From positions 35,393,299 through 35,457,298 of the forward strand of contig NC_031502.1 in NCBI RefSeq assembly GCF_000237925.1: a stretch of DNA of 64,000 nt, read 5' to 3'. The DNA is from Schistosoma mansoni (taxonomy: Eukaryota; Platyhelminthes; Trematoda; Strigeidida; Schistosomatidae). The position numbers and the translations under genes were made by a program. Of this stretch, positions 12,901-22,982 are shown one piece after another. A model generated the notes under the pieces. That model was not told where the DNA came from. It did no database searches and was given only the letters and a program-made list of their open reading frames with translations. Positions within the stretch are counted from its first letter, which is position 1. Every line of letters starts with the position of its first letter.

Positions 12901-14468
12901 AAGCTTCGAATTGCATTAGACTGACAGATTATATATTTCAGATAAACTATATGTTTTTATTGCAGTATACAAGTGAGCTAAGCGTTTCAAATCACTACCA
13001 TTGCTTATCAAATACTTTACAGCTATTTTCTGTCTTAAAAACATTTTTAGGTACTACTTTTGAATCTGGTACAGCGCATGCATTTGTTGTGTGGTGGTCT
13101 TTACAAATGGAGCCTACAAACACAGTTCCACCAATCAGTGTTGCACCCAGTTGGGTAGGAGATCCTAATTCTGCTTGGCGAGATCATTGGATGCAAGCGG
13201 TGTACTTTCCCAAGACTGCTCACTATTTAATCAAAAATGAGTCATTTATGGTCAGATATCTTCATGATTCATTGTCCATGCGATTCGACATACTTTCTGT
13301 ACCTAATTTTAATGCTAAACCTGATACTTCTTCACTTGATGTCCGAAATGAAATGTCCTGCTTATCATGCTCATGTGATCTTCATCGTGTATGGCCCCGA
13401 ACGCGCATTTCTGAGTTGAATTCGTCGGATTACAAAACATTTTCCACTAAAATCATTAATTCACTTATTACGGTATTACAAAAAAATTCAACTTCATTAT
13501 TTAATGTATTAGTGGTTTCAGATTGTACATATTTACCGTTTTTACTCGGGAAAGTTTTAGCAAAACATGTGGAGAAATCTCAGCTTATCCATTTGGATAC
13601 GTCACCATCATCGTGTTTACTTTTAGACCGTATTTATGAATCGTATTCAACGTCCGGGTCGATTATAGAGAGTTGCCAATCGATTGAGGAAGTTTTCTCA
13701 AGAATGACTCCCAACATTTTTACAAAAACTAACCCGACTGAATCAACTTTAATTTTGATCAGTGAACCGTACATAAGTTCATCAATACTTCCTTGGGATT
13801 CTTTATACTTTTGGTATGCCTTTCAGAACTTGCTTTCACATAACCCAGCTTATTCATCTTTGTATTTATTTAGCCCTGTTAGACTGCGCATCTATGCTAT
13901 TCTGGTTGACTTCAAATATCTTTGGCGCATTCGTTCGCCAGTTGGATTCACTTGTGAATCTTTTGATCTACGCCCTTTTGATGAGTTAGTTTTAGATGCG
14001 TCGGCTAAAAGTGACGAGTTAATTGAACCACATCCTCTCTGGGAATATCCTAATACGGCTAGATCGGATGCTTGTGTCATTTTTGAGATGGTTCTACCGA
14101 ACAGCTCCGATTTGGGTTCAGATTTCCAGTATACTGATTCTAAAAAGTTAATTCATTGCAAACAGAATACCTTAACAGCATCATCCTCATCGGTTAATGG
14201 TATAGCACTGTGGTGTGAATGGCTTTATAATACCCCTGCCACACACCAACCCAGCGAAACTTGGTGGTATGCACCAGCTGGTCCCAACAAAATTACAACT
14301 TTAAATGAACCCATTTCTTGGAAATCTCGTGGAACACAGCAGGGCGTTTTTCTTTTTCCGTCGGAATGGAAGACTAAAATTTCATCGAATGATTTATTGC
14401 GAATTTCTGCATGTATGGATTTTGATATTTTTACAGGAGTTTTGTCCCCGTCATTTAAAATATTATGA
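6945..14468 (+). CDS. PRMT7: Protein arginine N-methyltransferase 7 (three exons)
   Basis: Exons are 6945-7502, 11817-12108 and 13051-14468, with GT/AG introns of 4314 and 942 bp. The phases join exactly to 756 codons including stop (755 aa; human PRMT7 is about 690). PRMT7 makes monomethyl-arginine from S-adenosylmethionine and is built from two PRMT modules in one chain. The first module shows the SAM-binding DIGTGTG (residues 75-81, in VLDIGTGTGLLSMMAVNAGAD) and the double-E loop ELFDTELIGEGAL (147-159). Exon 2 opens with VVESQFLWSHHRLFPF, matching the human LVESGRMWSWNKLFP region. Exon 3 carries WRDHWMQAVYFP and the second module, with ILPWDSLYFWY, DLWRIRSPVG and EPHPLWEYP, all family landmarks. 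The chosen start aligns with the human N-terminus; an in-frame ATG lies 81 bases upstream at 6864. ATTAAA at 14671 is a possible poly(A) signal. Intron 1 carries antisense RTE and SINE copies. Confidence 0.95.
8088..9603 (-). mobile_element. RTE-clade LINE (SR2/SR3-like), 3' portion with assembly gap
   Basis: The element runs on the - strand. It ends at 8088 in a (CAGT)n tail and a 3' UTR. The RT C-terminal region follows upstream: FTYLGSLISPCGL, ISARIQKARLAFANLRHLWRRRDIRL, FDHRCLRSIARISWDHRVSN, and RWLGHVLRMPDHRLPRRAMF. The coding region is interrupted by a stop and by the N run at 9060-9259. Beyond the gap (9260-9603) lies GC-richer sequence that may be more of the same insertion or a separate repeat. 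It lies antisense in PRMT7 intron 1. Only the part to 9059 is securely RTE. Confidence 0.85.
9060..9259. other. Assembly gap (200 N)
   Basis: Exactly 200 unknown bases. A round number suggests a gap of arbitrary length. It falls inside RTE sequence, so repeat collapse during assembly is the likely cause. The true length is unknown. Confidence 0.98.
9604..9780 (-). repeat. tRNA-headed SINE, second hammerhead family, copy 1
   Basis: On the - strand a tRNA-like head has an A-box-like TGGTCTAGAGG and a B-box-like GTTTCGAGTCC. The body follows, with CTGAGGAGTCCC and the tail GGTTTTCAGTGGTGGTCTAAC. The GAAA part of the hammerhead core has decayed in this copy, so it should not cleave. It lies antisense in PRMT7 intron 1, between two RTE fragments. 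Confidence 0.75.
10018..10412 (-). mobile_element. RTE-clade LINE 3' end (SR2/SR3-like), copy B
   Basis: It starts at a CAGTTAGCTACAACG tail-proximal motif shared with the other copies of this family. It continues through the 3' UTR into the last ~80 codons of the RT ORF on the - strand. It is truncated at its 5' end near 10412 and lies antisense in PRMT7 intron 1. It is a different subfamily from the copy at 8088, being closer to those at 62325 and 62934. Confidence 0.8.
10413..11816 (+). other. Remainder of PRMT7 intron 1
   Basis: AT-rich intronic sequence with no recognised element or RNA gene. Open frames near 10596-10823 (+) and 10824-11069 (-) have no motif and no supporting splice context. 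Confidence 0.5.
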
Positions 14469-15244
14469 AGATTCTTTGCCTTTTTTTCTTACTTTGTTAT
14501 ATTTTGCTCTTTGTTTGGTTAAAATCAGTTTTTATAAAAATAAGAAGTCTTCCTTAAATCTCCCTATCTTACTCTTATAAGATGACCGGAAATTAAGCTG
14601 TAAATATTCAAAACCATGAATAACTATCTAGTCAGTGACGTATTGTTTCTTCCGATTCACAGTTGACCATATTAAAATTGACGCAGAATCTTGTTTACTT
14701 TATTTCCGTTCTTTTGCGTCTCATTGACCCAATTGGTAATTTCCTAACCACTTGTTCTGTTTCGTTTTATTTATTAGTAGGGCTTCGTGATCGGTCGCTA
14801 CTCAATCTCAACAAATCTTAAAGTACAGATTCATTAAGCAGTTCACAGTACTCACGTAGACACAATCAACATAAGATTTAGCACAAATGTTCATTGTTAC
14901 GAACTACCGTACAAAATGAGACATAAAATCATTAGGAAGAGAAATAGTTATACCAACAGCAATCTTAAAATGTAAGGAGAAATATGCGAGTAAAAACTGC
15001 TATTGAGGAGGTTTTTGATGAGAGAAAATTCTCGTTTGCTTAAGTCAATAAGTTAAATGGTAATTGGTAGGTGAATGCAACAATACGGTGTGGCCTAGTG
15101 TTAGCTACTTATAAGGGCATATTATTTGACCGAATTCGCCGAATGATTAGAAATCACAGACATGAACATCAACCAAGTGGATACATTTTTCTGTGAAACG
15201 AAGTAACTTGTTTGTGTATAGGATATCAACAGAAAATAAACATC
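14469..15244. other. PRMT7 3' flank
   Basis: No gene is seen. ATTAAA at 14671-14676, about 200 bases past the stop codon, is the only reasonable poly(A) signal. The stretch ends at the tail of an RTE copy. Confidence 0.4.
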
Positions 15245-15787
15245 AGTCAGTCAGCAATAACGTAGAACGTTGTACGTACGTACATCAGCTCAAGTCGCCA
15301 TACCGCATTAGCACAGCGATACAATTGTCGATTTAAATCCCATATTGCTAGAGGTGGTAAAAGTATGAGCAGTAATCGGAAAGATTAGGGTTTGAAGATG
15401 TTACTCAAGCAGTATAATCCAGTGAGATAAATTTGGAAAGGAAAAAAAGATAGGGACATGAAGAATTCAGAAGATTAAAACTTGGAAGAACACAACGAGT
15501 GGATGTACCTTCGCCATTGCAAACGATTTTGAGCTATGCCATTCAAGGTCTCTAACCATCGATTACTATCATCTCATGGATCCCAACCAGGTAGTCTACA
15601 CCTACCAACATGGCTCAGTCCACTTGTCAGTGACTTCATGGGTTTGTGCCACGTTTTGGTCTAGCCGCCCCTAGCTTTCTTCCAACCTGCTCCTACATCA
15701 TAAAGCATTGCACGTCGGGACAGTCGGTGGTTGGGCATACGTAACATGTGTCCCAGCCATCTCAACTGATGAAGTCTCACTACTTTA
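15245..15787 (-). mobile_element. RTE-clade LINE 3' end (SR2/SR3-like), copy C
   Basis: It has the same 3' UTR and tail (CAGTCAGTCAGC) as the 8088 copy and is closely similar to it through the end of the RT ORF. It breaks off near 15787 within the region coding for RWLGH...RMPDHRL. No convincing target-site duplication was found. Confidence 0.85.
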
Positions 15788-16059
15788 ATTACGTATTTAT
15801 TTAAACCTTTTACATATTTCATTTCTCTATGCCTTTCCAGTATTTAAGGCAATAAGTTAGCTGTGATCGAAACATTACTATTTCAAAAAGAACTGTTCGG
15901 AGTTTCTTAATGTTTACTCACTGTCAAAAAATACTCATCTATCTATCCCTGTCTGCAAACTACTTTTGTTGATAATTATTCAACCTGAATCGTTAGATCA
16001 AAGTATAAATCCTACACATATATCACTTCATTACATTTTTTTACGTGACGTATAACTTC

Positions 16060-16330
16060 ATTATAGAGATGGGTAGTAGCTAAAATTGGAGCGCAAGACG
16101 AGCGTCTTATTCTATTTGGGACTCCACCTGGGTGTACCTCCGTCCCAGATTTGATGTTCACTCCGGAACTTGAATTCAGTACTGTCCACCTCAAAAACCA
16201 TCGCGTTGTCCACCTAGATACTGATTCCAGATAGCTTCTGGCTTGTGCAAAGGGGTGAAGTCTAATCCGTTTGTATTGGTTGTTCGAATCTTTCGATTAA
16301 TGTTTAGGGCTGCGTATGTTCATCCTGTGC
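16060..16330 (-). repeat. Sm-alpha-like hammerhead SINE, decayed copy
   Basis: The - strand carries the Sm-alpha order: a tRNA-like head with a damaged B box, the motif TCTGGGACGGAGGTACACCC, then GAGTCCCAAATAG where the ribozyme should be. The GAAA segment has been replaced, so the ribozyme is dead here. The ends are approximate. Confidence 0.7.
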
Positions 16331-17565
16331 GGAATACCTAGATAATGCCATTAAGTCAAATATGATAAGCAGAGATAAATTGTGGCTAGCAATGAGACTG
16401 AGAACGTGCGTTTCGTCCTATTTGAAACTCGTTAGCTGGATATACTTGTATCAATTGGAAGAATCAAACAACCGATACAAATGAAGGGATAACTTCAGTT
16501 CACAATTTAGTATGCTGATGGTTTTGGTCAATCAACTCAAAATTCTGCTATTTTTATAAGGTTTTTAAGACATTACTGAAGTTGCTTATCGTTAAAATTC
16601 ATAATGTTTCTGCTTCAGGGACACTAAGTAAAGAATTCTGACATTTCATCATTAATAGTTTTATCGTTTTAAGAAGTGACCAGACTATGACAGGAGATTA
16701 GATATTGGTTTATTTGTAATCATCCCAACAAACTTGTAGATTTGAAATTGATGCTTATCAGCGATGTGTATTACAAGTCTTGAAATAAATGCTCCATTGG
16801 GTAAAATAATTTGTCTCTTGAAGATGTGGATTTCTTTCTCCGGATATCAGGGTATGGAAACGCAGATAAATAGTAGACTTAATTTAAGCGAATTCGAGTG
16901 ATTGGCATATTGTGAGGACGCCGTTTTCGACTGAGCCGCCTGAATGATGTGAAGTCAAAGGCATGGCCGCTGATCAGAAGAATAGTCTTTTACCTAGTAA
17001 AGAAACATCATTATATACAAATATCAACACGAAATAGTCATGGTGAAATGTCATAATCGATGGAATGAATTCAGTTTGTAAGTCACTATCAAATCAATCA
17101 AGACCTTATTGCTTGGTTTAATTTTTGGACTAATACATTTACTAACGATCAAAGACGTTGCACATAGTCAGTCATCCTGAATATCAACAGCAGGGTAAAA
17201 TAAACTCTGACAAAAACAGGGTAAAGTTTGGTCATTGTTATACATCGACCAATGTAGAATAGTATTAAGAAGTAATAATTCTAAAAATCGGCAATAGTTA
17301 GAAAAAGTCGGAGTAAGTTACTAATGTGCCGTTAATCGAATATGTGACCTAAACAAGCATATGTGACAAAAAGGAGTTCAATAAAAGATATCTGGAAAAA
17401 TTGACTCACGTAACGTACTTTTCAAGCCTAAACGGTTTACTTGATTCGATTGTAATCAAAAAATGTATTTTGAAAAGTATGTCATCTGTTAACCATGAAG
17501 GTTTATGTTGCAAAAACAGGATTTTTTAAAGTAGATTTGTAACGATTAGTTTATATTTATTTAAA
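16331..17565. other. Intergenic sequence, nothing recognised
   Basis: AT-rich sequence with no coding frame of note, no RNA gene and no element that could be named. Confidence 0.4.
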
Positions 17566-17760
17566 CACATAAACATTGGTACAAGGAGGCACTAACTGTA
17601 AATGCACCACGCAAATCATTTGATTTGTGTGAGGGCTGGGATCCTGCCCGGGCGCTCAAACCGAAGCTTTTCTTAGGGGATCACTCCCCGAGCTTTTGAC
17701 TTAGAGGTCTAATCGACAAGGCAGTGAAGCAACGTTAGGAGATGCAAAAACACTAAAATG
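17566..17760 (-). mobile_element. Probable RTE-type 3' tail fragment
   Basis: Its tail ATTTATTTAAACACATAAAC followed by ATTGGTACAAGGAGGC matches the ends at 52015-52080 (opposite strand) and 53238. All three therefore share one retroelement 3' end. The coding part is missing here. The rest (GC-richer, to about 17760) is assigned by continuity only. Confidence 0.5.
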
Positions 17761-17959
17761 ATCGAACGATTCTCATAAATCAAAGTCTTAAGCAGATAAA
17801 ATTCTACCTCGCTGGCTAATAGCCTAAAATTAAATTAGTTCTAATAGAACCAAAAGAAATCTCTTGAATGTGGTTGGATTAGAGATTCATTATAGATACA
17901 CAGTAAATATGTATTTAACTGTAATGGTTATTTACAAATGTTTGTTACCCTGGAATTTA

Positions 17960-18111
17960 CGGATTCATTCCAACTATCCATCTCTGCTTATAATGCTTTT
18001 GAGTTAAGGCAATATCGAGGCAGTCCGCACTAGATGCACATATGCCAGTATGAGACTGATCAAGTGCAGTCCTAAACATCAATGGGGAGATTCAAACAAG
18101 CAAGCAATACA
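17960..18111 (+). repeat. Sm-alpha-like SINE 3' portion
   Basis: It matches the 3' halves at 36115-36250 and 28310-28430: CTATCCATCTCTGCTTATAATG, then a segment with GATGCACATATGCCAGTA, GACTGATCAA and CATCAATGGGGAGATTCAAAC. The ribozyme-bearing part is absent. Confidence 0.7.
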
Positions 18112-18880
18112 GAATGAGCTGTATATGTACGTCTGTCATGGAGAATCTGAAGGTCATAACAATAACAACAATAAAGTTCGATGCTATCGGTTTCTCAATT
18201 TCTGAATTAAGTATAAAAATAACACAAAACCATGATCAATTGCATCATAGTGTACAGTTACTAATTAGTTACAAGAGATTAATAACAATGCCATATTTAT
18301 TTAGTATAATAAATGTAACTTTAGGCATCGAAATTTCTTTACGACTTAAAAAGTATTAAATAATCAGTTGATCCAAAAAATGGTTTAACAATAAACGTAA
18401 TTAAATTTACGTTACTTTTGAAGATTGATTCATTTCTAGTTATCTGGACAAAAATACCCTAGTCTATTTGTTTAAAAATCCTTTTCACCGGATACACTTA
18501 ATGTTTCACTGACTTACGTGACTAATAGTACAATGGAAGATATACTATGCATATGTACGTAAAAATTGTAGTTAAAAATCTTGTCATTTGAGGTTCTGCT
18601 TTAAATTAAAAATGGTGACGAAAATATTTCTTTTACGTTAACGACTAGACAATTAAGTCTTTGTGTAAAAAAATTATTTAGAGACATTCAGTAAATAAAC
18701 TTGTTAGAATGTCTCTGTCTCAATGTATTTTCTCTTTCTATTATTTTAAGCCTTAACTGATTTTCAAAAGATACAATAATAATCTCTAGAGTAAAATAAT
18801 GATTTTTTTGCAAACCACCATATTTGTTTCTTTGTCACGTTTCAAATTAGTACAACATATATTGATAATAATATTAATGT
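18112..18880. other. Intergenic sequence, nothing recognised
   Basis: AT-rich. A short + strand frame at 18114-18359 has no motif. It ends at the target site of the RTE insertion that follows. Confidence 0.4.
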
Positions 18881-19267
18881 ATGGCGCAGCGACAGTTGTC
18901 TACGCAAGATACTTCGGATCCATTGGCCAGACACTATCAGCAACATTCTACTGTGGGAGAGAACAAACCAGATTCCAGCGGTGGAAGAAATCAGGAAGAA
19001 GTGCTAAAAGTGGATGGGACACACATCGAGGAAGTCACCCAACTGCGTCATAAGACAAGCCCTCACATGGAATCCTGAAGGTCAAAGGAGGAGAGGAAGA
19101 CCGAAGAACACATTACGCCGAGAAATGGAGACAGACATGAGAATAATAAACAAAAGTTGGATAGAACTAGAAAGGAAGTCCCAGGACAGAGTGTGTTGGA
19201 GAATGCTGGTCGGTGGCCTATTCCGCATTCGGAGTAACAGGCGTAAGTAAGTAAGTAATGGCACAGC
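18881..19267 (+). mobile_element. Recent 5'-truncated RTE-like LINE with target-site duplication
   Basis: The insert is 18891-19257 on the + strand. It encodes the C-terminal region after the RT domain ([11 protein letters not shown] in one frame, then [20 protein letters not shown] and [13 protein letters not shown] in another) and ends in a (TAAG)n tail. It is flanked by ATGGCGCAGC (18881-18890) and ATGGCACAGC (19258-19267), a 10-bp duplication with one difference. A TAA stop lies where related copies would read KRWKW, so the coding segment is not continuous. It is nearly identical to the - strand copy at 21875-22450. Confidence 0.85.
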
Positions 19268-20616
19268 AAATTTGATCTACTGATATGACAGAATCATATT
19301 AGATGAAAATACCTTTAAGATTCAAAATCATTCTGATGAAAATTGAAGTTTCAGTTTAGTTTTCACGACAATCATTTCCAAAGTAATTTTCTGTGACTAG
19401 TATCATCATATATTATTTATATGGTTGCGTATATTCATCACTTCGATCGGATGAAAAGTAGCCTAACTTTAAATAACTAATTTCTAAATGAGTCTCTACA
19501 ATAATACATAAATCTTCGGTGCCAAGTTGAGAGAATACAGTATCCTTTACAATTTAAAGAATATTCGAATAATCCGTCGACTGTGAACTATGGTGGTAAT
19601 TGTTCAAATGACACTCAATCTACATCAGTTTGAGCTGCTAGATGGTATCCCTAGACTTCAAATATAAATGAGTTACACTTGAACGCTACCATAACTTTCT
19701 TAGCTAGTGACCAGTATATTAATGGTTTGAGATTTCGAACATTAGTATCTACAACATTATTTCTGACTCACTAGACCATGGAGTGAACGATTATAAAGTG
19801 ACTTAAATGTTTTAGTTTAAAATCTGTATGCTACGCGAGTAAAATTAAATAATTTACAATGGATTTTAGTGCGAATGGAGTGAGATTGTTAAAATCCTTA
19901 AATAAAAATAATGGAAGGTATAGGAGAAATTACATTAAATGAAGTGATGTCAAAAACAATTATGAATGAAATCATGTAAAAATAAGAAATAATTAAAGAG
20001 ACAGTTACATTTTAAAATGCGCAATCAATGAAATTAAATGATAATCGTTCAAGATCACAGTACAGACAATGATAAAGTTTCCTTCTCTTGTACTCAAAAT
20101 TCATGAATAGCACACAAAAGCAGGTGAACTGGCAGATGTACATATATAGGCGACCAGAGGAAGGAGATGATTTTTAGCGGATGCGGAAGTTACATAAACA
20201 TTGATTGTTATTTACATTATGTATTCTACTATTATAGTCTTCCCATCTCATCTTAGTGTTTATTCACTGTGCATAATGCTTCATGGAATTAATACTTAGG
20301 ATTTCATATATATGCCAACATTAAAGGAAATGACTTCAAGTTCATTTTACTATCTTATTCACATTCACTTCTTACTCCATCTTACTCTGGTCCTCATGAT
20401 CCATCTTGTTTTTACGTTTTCTTCTCAGTTTCCCTTACCTACCGTATTCCAAAGGTCACCGTGGTTGAATAAGTTAAGTAATAGCTTGGCTACTAAATTA
20501 ACATGGACAGATGTAACCGACAATCATAACTAATAAGTAAATCCGGACTGTGCCTACAGCAGCATTTTGATCCAGACCCCAGCGATTAAAAAGAATAAGA
20601 AAATGTAAAAGTTTTG
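19268..20616. other. Intergenic sequence, nothing recognised
   Basis: AT-rich. A 73-codon + strand frame near 20312 has no recognisable motif. No element ends are visible. Confidence 0.4.
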
Positions 20617-20707
20617 TTGTAACCCTAGCTAACAGAGCACGATGTAGAATCCTGGTGGGCGGTCTATGCTCTTCCACGAGGGGTATCAGGCATGAGTTAG
20701 TAAGCTA
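20617..20707 (+). mobile_element. Worn RTE-like LINE 3' end
   Basis: The frame through 20640-20700 reads roughly CRILVGGLCSSTRGI, comparable with [15 protein letters not shown] at the end of the copy at 18891. It is followed by GTTAGTAAG in place of the (TAAG)n tail. It is an older copy of the same family. Confidence 0.55.
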
Positions 20708-21489
20708 ACAACGATAAAGTGAAAAATGTGTAGATATTTGTGACAACCTTTGAAGTTTTAACTTGAAGGCTACATTTTAAAAAATTAAATTAAGTATTCT
20801 GAATAGTTTATTCTACTAACTGATTATAATAGATTTCCTAGCAGGATCGATATTTCATTTTAGATGATAAAGTAGCCTGATTCTATGAAACGGATTTAGT
20901 CTTAACATTGTAGTGAACGAGAACACAAGTGGGAACATTCGAATGTATTTGAACATAAAATTACGGAACCTCTTATTAAAATCTGAGAACCATACAGTAA
21001 ATACTTCATCTGTAAAATATCAGTCAATCGTCTCAGACTTCGATGTTTTTTCGTTTCCACATCATTCATTCTTTGTTCTCGTTCCCTTTTCTTCGATCTT
21101 CCTAACTTTGTGCCGTCATGTATTTCACTTTCAACTGATGATACATACTGCTTATATCTATTGACATCAGTAGCACACACCACAACATTAAAGAAGCAGA
21201 GTAATTGACACATGTTAAAAGTAGATATAAGAATGTGGAAGAAATAAATAAATGAATTGTTATACAAATCATTCTTTTTAAATCTGAAAATTAATTTAAA
21301 TATATATTCTTTAAGTTGTAAAACAGTTTATTCATCGAAAGATTCCTTCTAAACAATTTTATTTTCAATACTGTATGATTGTACAGATTAAATCGTCGGC
21401 CAATGAATTATTTCTACTTTCATATAAATTATATCTGAGTTTGCTTTAGTTTAAAATTTCAGGAGAGGTGATGTTTGCTACTTATGTTG
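20708..21489. other. Intergenic sequence, nothing recognised
   Basis: AT-rich. Overlapping frames at 20902-21267 (-) and 20913-21164 (+) are mirror images in an AT-rich region and carry no motif. Confidence 0.4.
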
Positions 21490-21725
21490 ACAGATGTAAA
21501 TAGTATGTAACAGCAACCATGAGTGGAATACTTATCAAAAAGAAGATTGAGAAGACTGAACTAAAGAGAACAGAAAGGAATTGAGAATTGGAGGAATCAT
21601 GAGGGATGTAAAGAACAACTGATGGAAGATGAGCAAATGAATTATTTAATGTATGGTTTACACAATTTATGAAGACACTCTATAATTTTGTACTAAACAA
21701 TAAATTGATTGACCTCACTAAGTCT
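21490..21725 (+). repeat. Unclassified interspersed repeat, copy 1
   Basis: It matches 33700-33935 in order and orientation: a GAGTGGAAT...CAGAAGATTGAGAAGA block, then CATGAGGGATGTAAAG, then GTATGGTTTACACAATTTATGAAGAC and TAATTTTGTACTAAACAATAAATTG. It is non-coding in this copy. The family was not recognised. Confidence 0.5.
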
Positions 21726-21862
21726 CCGCTCACTATACACTGACGATAGACTAAATACTAGAACAAAACGTCTATTGAATAATCCTTGATTTCCAACAAT
21801 TTTTAAGGTAATGTCAAATTGCGAAAAGATCACTTTAAAATTTCATTACTAGTTATCTTAAG

Positions 21863-22462
21863 TGATTTATTCATCTTACTTACTTACTTACGCCTGTTAC
21901 TCCGAATGCGGAATAGGCCACCGACCAGCATTCTCCAACACACTCTGTCCTGGGACTTCCTTTCTAGTTCTATCCAACTTTTGTTTATTATTCTCATGTC
22001 TGTCTCCATTTCTCGGCGTAATGTGTTCTTCGGTCTTCCTCTCCTCCTTTGACCTTCAGGATTCCATGTGAGGGCTTGTCTTATGACGCAGTTGGGTGAC
22101 TTCCTCGATGTGTGTCCCATCCACTTTTAGCACTTCTTCCTGGTTTCTTCCACCGCTGGAATCTGGTTTGTTCTCTCCCACAGTAGAATGTTGCTGATAG
22201 TGTCTGGCCAATGGATCCGAAGTATCTTGCGTAGACAACTGTTAATAAACACCTGTATCTTCTGTGTGATGGCTTTTGTAGTTTTCCACGTCTCTGCCCC
22301 ATACAGTAGAACTGTCTTGACATTTGTATTGAGAATTCTGATCTTGGTGTTGGTTGACAATTGTTTTGAGTTCTAGATGTTCTTCAGTTGTAAATATGCT
22401 GCTCTTGCTTTGCCGATCCGCGTCTTCACATCTGCATCAGATCCACCGTGTGATTTGTTCAT
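21863..22462 (-). mobile_element. Recent 5'-truncated RTE-like LINE with target-site duplication
   Basis: The insert is 21875-22450 on the - strand and ends in (TAAG)n. It encodes [20 protein letters not shown] and [20 protein letters not shown], then the same [12 protein letters not shown]...RRGRPKNTL region as the 18891 copy. Flanks TGATTTATTCAT (21863-21874) and TGATTTGTTCAT (22451-22462) form a 12-bp target-site duplication with one difference. It extends further 5' than the 18891 copy but differs from it by only about one base over the shared ~360 bp. Confidence 0.88.
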
Positions 22463-22757
22463 AACGTTAATCATTCAGTTAAACTGATAATTTTTAAGAT
22501 TATTGTCAACATATCTTGCTACCTAGTCGTTTTTTTTCTAAATTTTGGTGATAATATGATTTTCATTGTTTGGTGAATTGTGTTTTTTGTAACAAACAAA
22601 ATGTTATTTAAATAAGCATTAAATTTTTTTCTTAAAATTGATACTATAAACTTATTAAATTATTAGCTATCCTGATAAGATTTTTGGCTACTTCTATATT
22701 TGTATAAATTTCAACTTTTGATTTTTTTTAAAATCTGCCTTTTTTTAGAAATCTTAG

Positions 22758-22817
22758 CCAATCAGCAGCATTTCGTGTAATTTATATATAAAAGCTTAAC
22801 TACTGTTTCCATCCAAT
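22758..22817 (+). promoter_or_regulatory. Probable core promoter of the LRR gene
   Basis: A CCAAT box (22758-22762), a TATA-like TATATATAAA (22783-22793) and a second CCAAT (22813-22817) sit about 165-225 bases upstream of the LRR start codon. The first CCAAT to TATA order and spacing are plausible for a polymerase II promoter. AT-rich DNA yields TATA strings by chance, so this rests on the combination. Confidence 0.4.
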
Positions 22818-22982
22818 CAGAACTTAGCTTTTTCGAACCTGTATGACCTCTAGTGTCTTGGTAACCAGTTAAACGAAACAGCGCAAATATCAAAGTTAAT
22901 CAACTATTTATTTGCTGATATTAGTCTGTTTTAATTCTGAACTAAATAAATCACTTTTTTCAAAAGAAAAAAGCAAACATTA

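Noticed and set aside
12876-13050. Extension of PRMT7 exon 3 upstream to the ATG at 12876
   Set aside because: The frame is open, but joining from exon 2 in phase 1 requires the acceptor at 13050. Using the upstream CAG acceptor at 12965 gives an immediate stop, and the human protein has no counterpart to the extra residues.
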